10,254 nt of DNA from assembly GCA_027002315.1 (NCBI GenBank), contig JALWZV010000084.1, positions 1 through 10,254 of the forward strand, written 5' to 3'. The notes under the pieces are model-generated. The model did not search any database, was not told where the DNA came from, and was given only the letters and a program-made list of their open reading frames with translations. This document shows positions 6,595 to 10,254 of the stretch, one piece after another. This stretch comes from Candidatus Roizmanbacteria bacterium. GTDB lineage: Bacteria > Patescibacteriota > Microgenomatia > UBA1406 > GWC2-37-13. Every line of letters begins with the position of its first letter. Position 1 is the first letter of the stretch. The position numbers and the translations under genes were made by a program.

Positions 6595-7820
6595 AAATCT
6601 TGATGCTGACACCCTATCTGCCTTATCCTCCATCATCGGGAGGTCAAATTAGAACATTCAATCTAATTAAGTATCTCAGCAAAAAACATGAGGTAACTTT
6701 AGTCGCGTTATACAAAAATAAAGCTGAAAAAAAGTACAGTAAACATATTAAAAAATACTGTAAAAATGTTTATCTTTGTAAAAGACCAGAGAGTCCTTGG
6801 GAGATTAAGAATATACTTAAAACAATATTCTCTTTGTCGCCATTCCTTATTGTTAGAAATTCATCAGAAGAGGCAAGAAACACAATATCTAAAATACTTA
6901 AAAATGAAAAGTTTGATATTATCCATGCAGAGACCTTTTACATAATGCCTCATATTCCAACAACAAATATTCCTATTATACTTGTAGAACAAACCATAGA
7001 ATACCGGGTATACCAACACTTCGTAAACAATCTGCCCTTTTTTCTGCGCCCCTTTTTTTACCTAGATATTATTAAGTTGAAGCATTGGGAAAGGCATTTT
7101 TGGAGAAAGGCTGATATCGTAGCTACAGTTAATGACAGTGACAAAAAAACAATATTAAGGTTGGAACCAAAAACAAAGACCACAATTATCGAGAACGCAG
7201 CAGGAGATGACATGTTTAAAATTAAGAAAGAAAGACAGAAAAACAAAACAAAATTTAATCTGTTTTTTATCGGAAACTTTTCTTGGCTTCAAAATGTAGA
7301 GGCAGCCAAAATTATCACAGATAAAATTTACCCATTACTAAAGAAGTCTTCTAATATTAGACTTTGTAATGGTAAACAAGATAAAAAGTGTGTTCAGATC
7401 ATCATAGCGGGTCAAAGATCAGTAGAAAAGCTTAAAATGAAAACGCAAAAAGGATTAAGGATTATAGATATTAAACACAAAGGAGATAATATTGTGAATA
7501 AGCTCTTTCAAGAGGCCGATGTGTTCATATCTCCAATATTTGGACCAGGAGGAACAAGGCTGAAGTTATTAGCTGCAATGGCTACCAAAACTCCGATAAT
7601 ATCGACATCTATAGGCATAGATGGATTGATGTTAACAAATAAAAAAAATGTTCTAATAGCTGAGACACCAGAAGAGTTTGTAAAACAAATCAGTTTGGTC
7701 ATTAATAACCAAGATCTCTACGAAAGAATAAAAAATGAGGCTTATAAACATGTTAAGAAATATTTTACCTGGGACAAAATTGCTGTAAAATTAGAACATA
7801 TTTATGAGGAGATAATATGA
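6591..7820 (+). CDS. Family 4 glycosyltransferase, degenerate EX7E motif
   Basis: This is a GT-B fold protein of 409 residues. The N-terminus MKILMLTPYLPYPPSSGGQI (1-20) with a GG donor/acceptor loop is typical of the Stp1/TuaH-like GT4 branch. The middle contains FFIGNFSWLQNVEA (225-238), the start of the nucleotide-binding domain. The donor-site segment is FGPGGTRLKLLAAMATKTP (317-335) and then STSIGIDGL (338-346). In relatives the position of Ala328 is the conserved Glu of LEAM, and the other Glu of EX7E corresponds to Gly320, so both acidic residues are absent. The fold is intact and the frame is undisturbed, so this is not a simple pseudogene. The protein may use another residue, or may be an inactive partner of neighbouring transferases. 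ATGA overlaps join it to both neighbours. A nucleotide-sugar donor is expected by family. Confidence 0.9.
   Translation: MKILMLTPYLPYPPSSGGQIRTFNLIKYLSKKHEVTLVALYKNKAEKKYSKHIKKYCKNVYLCKRPESPWEIKNILKTIFSLSPFLIVRNSSEEARNTISKILKNEKFDIIHAETFYIMPHIPTTNIPIILVEQTIEYRVYQHFVNNLPFFLRPFFYLDIIKLKHWERHFWRKADIVATVNDSDKKTILRLEPKTKTTIIENAAGDDMFKIKKERQKNKTKFNLFFIGNFSWLQNVEAAKIITDKIYPLLKKSSNIRLCNGKQDKKCVQIIIAGQRSVEKLKMKTQKGLRIIDIKHKGDNIVNKLFQEADVFISPIFGPGGTRLKLLAAMATKTPIISTSIGIDGLMLTNKKNVLIAETPEEFVKQISLVINNQDLYERIKNEAYKHVKKYFTWDKIAVKLEHIYEEII
7806..7811 (+). promoter_or_regulatory. Strong Shine-Dalgarno site (GAGGAG)
   Basis: GAGGAG ends five bases before the ATG at 7817, inside the 3' end of the preceding gene. 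It is the clearest ribosome-binding site in the operon and fixes the start of the second GT4 gene. The other plus-strand genes rely on weak sites or on overlap coupling. Confidence 0.8.
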
Positions 7821-8911
7821 ACCTGGGTATAGACATATCCCAACTCGCTTACAAAGGAACAGGAGTTGGTAGATTTACTACGGAGCTTACAGAAAATATA
7901 CTTAAGTATGATACGCAAAACAGTTGGACTTTTTTCTTCTCCTCTTTTCGCCTAGAAATACCAGAAAGCTTGAAAAAAAATATTCTCTCTAAGGGACATC
8001 AATTAGTTAAACTTTCCATACCGCCAACCATATTATCTCTGCTCTGGAATAGATTTCACAAACTAAACATTGAGAGATTAACTGGAAACTTAGATTGGTT
8101 TATAACATCAGATTGGACTGAACCTCCAACAAAGAAAGTAAAAAAGGCAACAATCATTCATGATCTGGTATTCTTACGTTATCCTGAGACAGTATCAAAA
8201 TCTATTATTAAAACCCAAACTAAAAGAATGAGGTGGGTAGAAAAAGAAAGTGATTTTATTATCACAGATTCAAACTCAACAAAACAGGATGTAACCAAAT
8301 TTTTAAAGATTAAGAGCGACATCGTTAAGACTATTTACCCGGGAGTTAACCCTTTAAAGATCACAAGTGATGTAGATCTCTCTAAATACAAGATAACTAA
8401 AAAATTTATCCTAACCGTAGGTAAGTTGGAACCGAGAAAAAACATCAAAAGGTTAATTGATGCTTTTTTACTCACTCGTCTAAACAAAGAGTACCAACTT
8501 GTAATCGTGGGAATGAAAGGTTGGGGAAAAATGAACATAAACAATAAATCCAATAATATTATCTTCACCGATTACGTTCCTGATAATGATTTATACAATC
8601 TCTACAAGAAATCCAGTTTATTTGTTTTTCCATCATTATGGGAAGGATTTGGAATTCCTCTTGTAGAGGCAATGCAGTTCGGCTGTCCGTCTGTTATCTC
8701 TAACACATCCTCTCTCAAAGAGATAGGAGGAGACGCCGTAATAAGATTTGACCCGTATGACGTCAAAGATATGGCTAAAAAAATCGAGATGGTTATTCGA
8801 GATAAAAAAATAGCAATGTTATTATCAAAAAAAGGTAAAATAAGATCAAAAATGTTTCAGTGGAAAAGATATCTAGATGAACTTATTAAAGAGTTAAAAA
8901 AAAGAACATGA
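7817..8911 (+). CDS. Family 4 glycosyltransferase (mannosyltransferase-like), first of a tandem pair
   Basis: This GT-B enzyme of 364 residues, the usual length for the family, transfers a sugar from a nucleotide donor at the cytoplasmic membrane face. It opens with NLGIDISQL and a GTGVGR loop (14-19). IHDLVFLRYP (114-123) and DSNSTKQDV (151-159) mark the N-terminal domain. VGKLEPRKNIKRL (201-213) starts the donor domain, and the complete EX7E motif is in WEGFGIPLVEAM (Glu276 and Glu284), followed by SSLKEIGGDA (298-307). The same block order and much of the same wording recur in the next gene, so the two look like tandem duplicates. It overlaps both neighbours by ATGA and has a strong Shine-Dalgarno site. 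Mannose is suggested only by resemblance to WbpZ/MtfB-type enzymes; the true donor is unknown. Confidence 0.94.
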   Translation: MNLGIDISQLAYKGTGVGRFTTELTENILKYDTQNSWTFFFSSFRLEIPESLKKNILSKGHQLVKLSIPPTILSLLWNRFHKLNIERLTGNLDWFITSDWTEPPTKKVKKATIIHDLVFLRYPETVSKSIIKTQTKRMRWVEKESDFIITDSNSTKQDVTKFLKIKSDIVKTIYPGVNPLKITSDVDLSKYKITKKFILTVGKLEPRKNIKRLIDAFLLTRLNKEYQLVIVGMKGWGKMNINNKSNNIIFTDYVPDNDLYNLYKKSSLFVFPSLWEGFGIPLVEAMQFGCPSVISNTSSLKEIGGDAVIRFDPYDVKDMAKKIEMVIRDKKIAMLLSKKGKIRSKMFQWKRYLDELIKELKKRT

Positions 8912-10014
8912 TTATTGGAGTAGATGGAAATGAAGCGAATGTACAAAAGAAAGTAGGCGTGTCTGTGTACACATTGAAGCTTCTTGAGGAGTTTAAAAAA
9001 AATGCAAACAAAAAAGTTTCCTTTATTATCTTTTTAAAAAAAAGGCCTCTTTCTTTTATGCCATCTCCTACAAAATACTTTAGGTATAAGGTTATAAGGT
9101 TTCCTTTTCTGTGGCTAAACTTTCTCTCAATTTATCTTTTATATTTTCAGTTTTTTTCCAAAAATAAGATAGATGTTTTTTTCTCACCTGCCCATTACTC
9201 ACCTTACATACTTAACTCAAAGCTTATTGTAACCATCCATGATTTATCTTATATCTACTTCCCAAAAGAGTTTCTCAAAAAAGATTTATATAAACTCAAC
9301 AAGTGGACAAAAGATTCTATTAAAAGAGCGACAAAGGTAATAGCTGTCTCTAAAAACACAAAAAGAGACATAATTAAACAGCTAAAAATACCTTCATCAA
9401 AAATTGATGTTATATATAATGGTTTTGAAAAGATAGGGAGAGCAAAAAAACCAGATATCCCTATACTACCTCAGAACTACTTTCTTTACGTAGGGACACT
9501 TCAACCTCGAAAAAATATAGTTTTTCTCGTAAATGCTTTTTCTGCTTTTGTAAAAAAATTTCCGGATATTAAGTTAGTTATTGTGGGCAAAAAGGGGTGG
9601 TTATACAACAAAATACTTAAACTTGCACAGAAAACAAAAACCAGTAAAAACATTATCTTCACAGATTATATTGAAGATTCTAAACTCATATATCTTTATA
9701 AAAACTCTATTGCTCTAATTTTGCCCTCGCTCTATGAGGGTTTTGGTATACCGATATTAGAAGCTATGAGTTATAAATGTCCCACGATTTTATCTTACGC
9801 CTCAAGTCTTCCTGAGATAGGAGGAGATGCCTCGCTATACTTCAATCCTCAAAACCCAGAAGAGCTTGTTGAAAAAATGATTCTGATAAAAAGTGATAAA
9901 GAGTTAAGGAATAAGCTTATAGACAAAGGATTGAAAAGAGTAAAATTATTTTCATGGAAAAAGACAGCACAAAAAACACTTAAGTTGATAGTTAATTCTG
10001 CAAATGAACAATGA
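8908..10014 (+). CDS. Family 4 glycosyltransferase (mannosyltransferase-like), second of a tandem pair
   Basis: This is a 368-residue GT-B transferase that parallels the gene just before it. MIIGVDGNEAN (1-11) and VGVSVYT (16-22) form the opening loop. TIHDLSYIYFP (109-119) and AVSKNTKRDI (146-155) belong to the N-terminal domain. YVGTLQPRKNIVFL (194-207) begins the donor domain, and YEGFGIPILEAM holds Glu277 and Glu285 of EX7E, followed by SSLPEIGGDA (299-308). A hydrophobic patch near 66-83 (including LNFLSIYLLYFQFF) probably presses the protein to the membrane. The ATG overlaps the stop of the preceding gene and its own stop overlaps the next ATG, both in the ATGA manner. All expected catalytic motifs are present, so it should be active. 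It likely adds a successive sugar to the same lipid-linked glycan as its twin. Confidence 0.94.
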   Translation: MIIGVDGNEANVQKKVGVSVYTLKLLEEFKKNANKKVSFIIFLKKRPLSFMPSPTKYFRYKVIRFPFLWLNFLSIYLLYFQFFSKNKIDVFFSPAHYSPYILNSKLIVTIHDLSYIYFPKEFLKKDLYKLNKWTKDSIKRATKVIAVSKNTKRDIIKQLKIPSSKIDVIYNGFEKIGRAKKPDIPILPQNYFLYVGTLQPRKNIVFLVNAFSAFVKKFPDIKLVIVGKKGWLYNKILKLAQKTKTSKNIIFTDYIEDSKLIYLYKNSIALILPSLYEGFGIPILEAMSYKCPTILSYASSLPEIGGDASLYFNPQNPEELVEKMILIKSDKELRNKLIDKGLKRVKLFSWKKTAQKTLKLIVNSANEQ

Positions 10015-10254
10015 TTAAAATTATTGACAAACAATTTAATAAAAAGGTATTTAACTCCAAAGCAACACATCCTCTTCAAACATGGGAGTGGGGAGAGGCA
10101 AAGGAAAAACTAGGAAATAAAGTTTTAAGGTTTTGTGAAATTAAAGATAACAAAATACTCTCGACATATCAGATGACAATTCATACCCTTCCTTTTGGAT
10201 ATAAGATTGGTTACATTCCCAGATCAATCTTGCCATCAAAATCTCTTATCCAGT
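10011..10254 (+). CDS. FemAB/FemX-family aminoacyltransferase, N-terminal part, cut by window edge
   Basis: The frame opens at an ATG overlapping the preceding stop (ATGA) and stays open for 81 residues to the window edge. HPLQTWEWGEAKEKLG (20-35) matches the QS-WEWG opening of Fem-type proteins. It is followed by the FCEIKDNKILSTYQMTIHTL strand region (41-60) and LPFGYKIGYIPRS (60-72), which matches the family's LP-G-YIPRGP segment. FemAB/FemX enzymes use aminoacyl-tRNA to add amino acids to the lipid II stem peptide in the cytoplasm. Relatives with unassigned roles occur in exopolysaccharide loci. Its place at the end of the glycan operon suggests a link between surface glycan and peptidoglycan precursors. 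No Shine-Dalgarno site is seen, so coupling to the upstream gene is likely. The catalytic part of the GNAT-like repeats is outside the window. Confidence 0.82.
   Translation, partial: MIKIIDKQFNKKVFNSKATHPLQTWEWGEAKEKLGNKVLRFCEIKDNKILSTYQMTIHTLPFGYKIGYIPRSILPSKSLIQ

Noticed and set aside
6591..7820. GT4 gene as a pseudogene because of the missing glutamates
   Set aside because: The full-length frame, ATGA coupling on both sides and intact surrounding motifs argue for a selected protein rather than decay.
1..10254. Recoded TGA (genetic code 25)
   Set aside because: TGA ends several genes precisely in ATGA overlaps where the next gene begins, and the conserved proteins end normally, so TGA is a stop.
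1..10254. CRISPR array, insertion sequence, attachment site or intrinsic terminator
   Set aside because: I saw no spaced direct repeats, no transposase frame or terminal inverted repeats, and no GC-rich hairpin followed by a T run. Runs of A and T reflect base composition and lie inside genes.

Overview
The window is AT-rich (roughly one third G+C by eye) and densely packed. It consists of two divergent gene blocks that meet at about 2730-2776. There is no gap of 300 bases or more without a gene. The small, tightly overlapping genes, the low G+C, the short MetRS without a C-terminal tRNA-binding domain, and the run of envelope glycosyltransferases ending in a FemAB-type gene suggest a member of the Candidate Phyla Radiation (Patescibacteria, Microgenomates-like). 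This is an inference from style, not from a marker gene. TGA is used as an ordinary stop in several ATGA overlaps, so the TGA=Gly code of Gracilibacteria/Absconditabacteria does not apply.

Left block (minus strand, read from 2728 down to 1): a tRNA with anticodon CAT (most likely elongator Met), an RmlC-like cupin epimerase, an unidentified small membrane protein, methionyl-tRNA synthetase (metG), and the N-terminus of a class A penicillin-binding protein that runs off the left edge. The genes are 24, -4, 12 and -1 bases apart, so they probably form one transcription unit. A tRNA-CAT and MetRS therefore appear to share a transcript with an envelope gene.

Right block (plus strand, 2777 to the right edge): a GT2 transferase, an O-antigen ligase/Wzy-like polymerase, a GT-C (GT39/ArnT-like) membrane transferase, three GT4 transferases, and the start of a FemAB-family aminoacyltransferase cut by the right edge. 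Every gene overlaps the next (26, 11, 4, 4, 4 and 4 bases), which indicates one translationally coupled operon. Together the set looks like an assembly line for a cell-surface glycan. Cytoplasmic GT2 and GT4 enzymes would build a lipid-linked oligosaccharide. The GT-C enzyme would add sugars from a polyprenyl-phosphate donor outside the membrane, and the ligase/polymerase would extend or attach the glycan. FemAB would act on lipid II or peptidoglycan precursors. No initiating phosphoglycosyltransferase, flippase or nucleotide-sugar pathway is visible here.

The two blocks appear to share a compact divergent promoter. The palindrome ATTATAAT (2756-2763) supplies a consensus -10 hexamer on each strand. 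The other points worth attention are a GT4 enzyme lacking both glutamates of its EX7E motif, an extra segment of about 90 residues in the ligase-like protein, altered active-site residues in the RmlC-like protein, and an A-C mismatch in the tRNA T stem.
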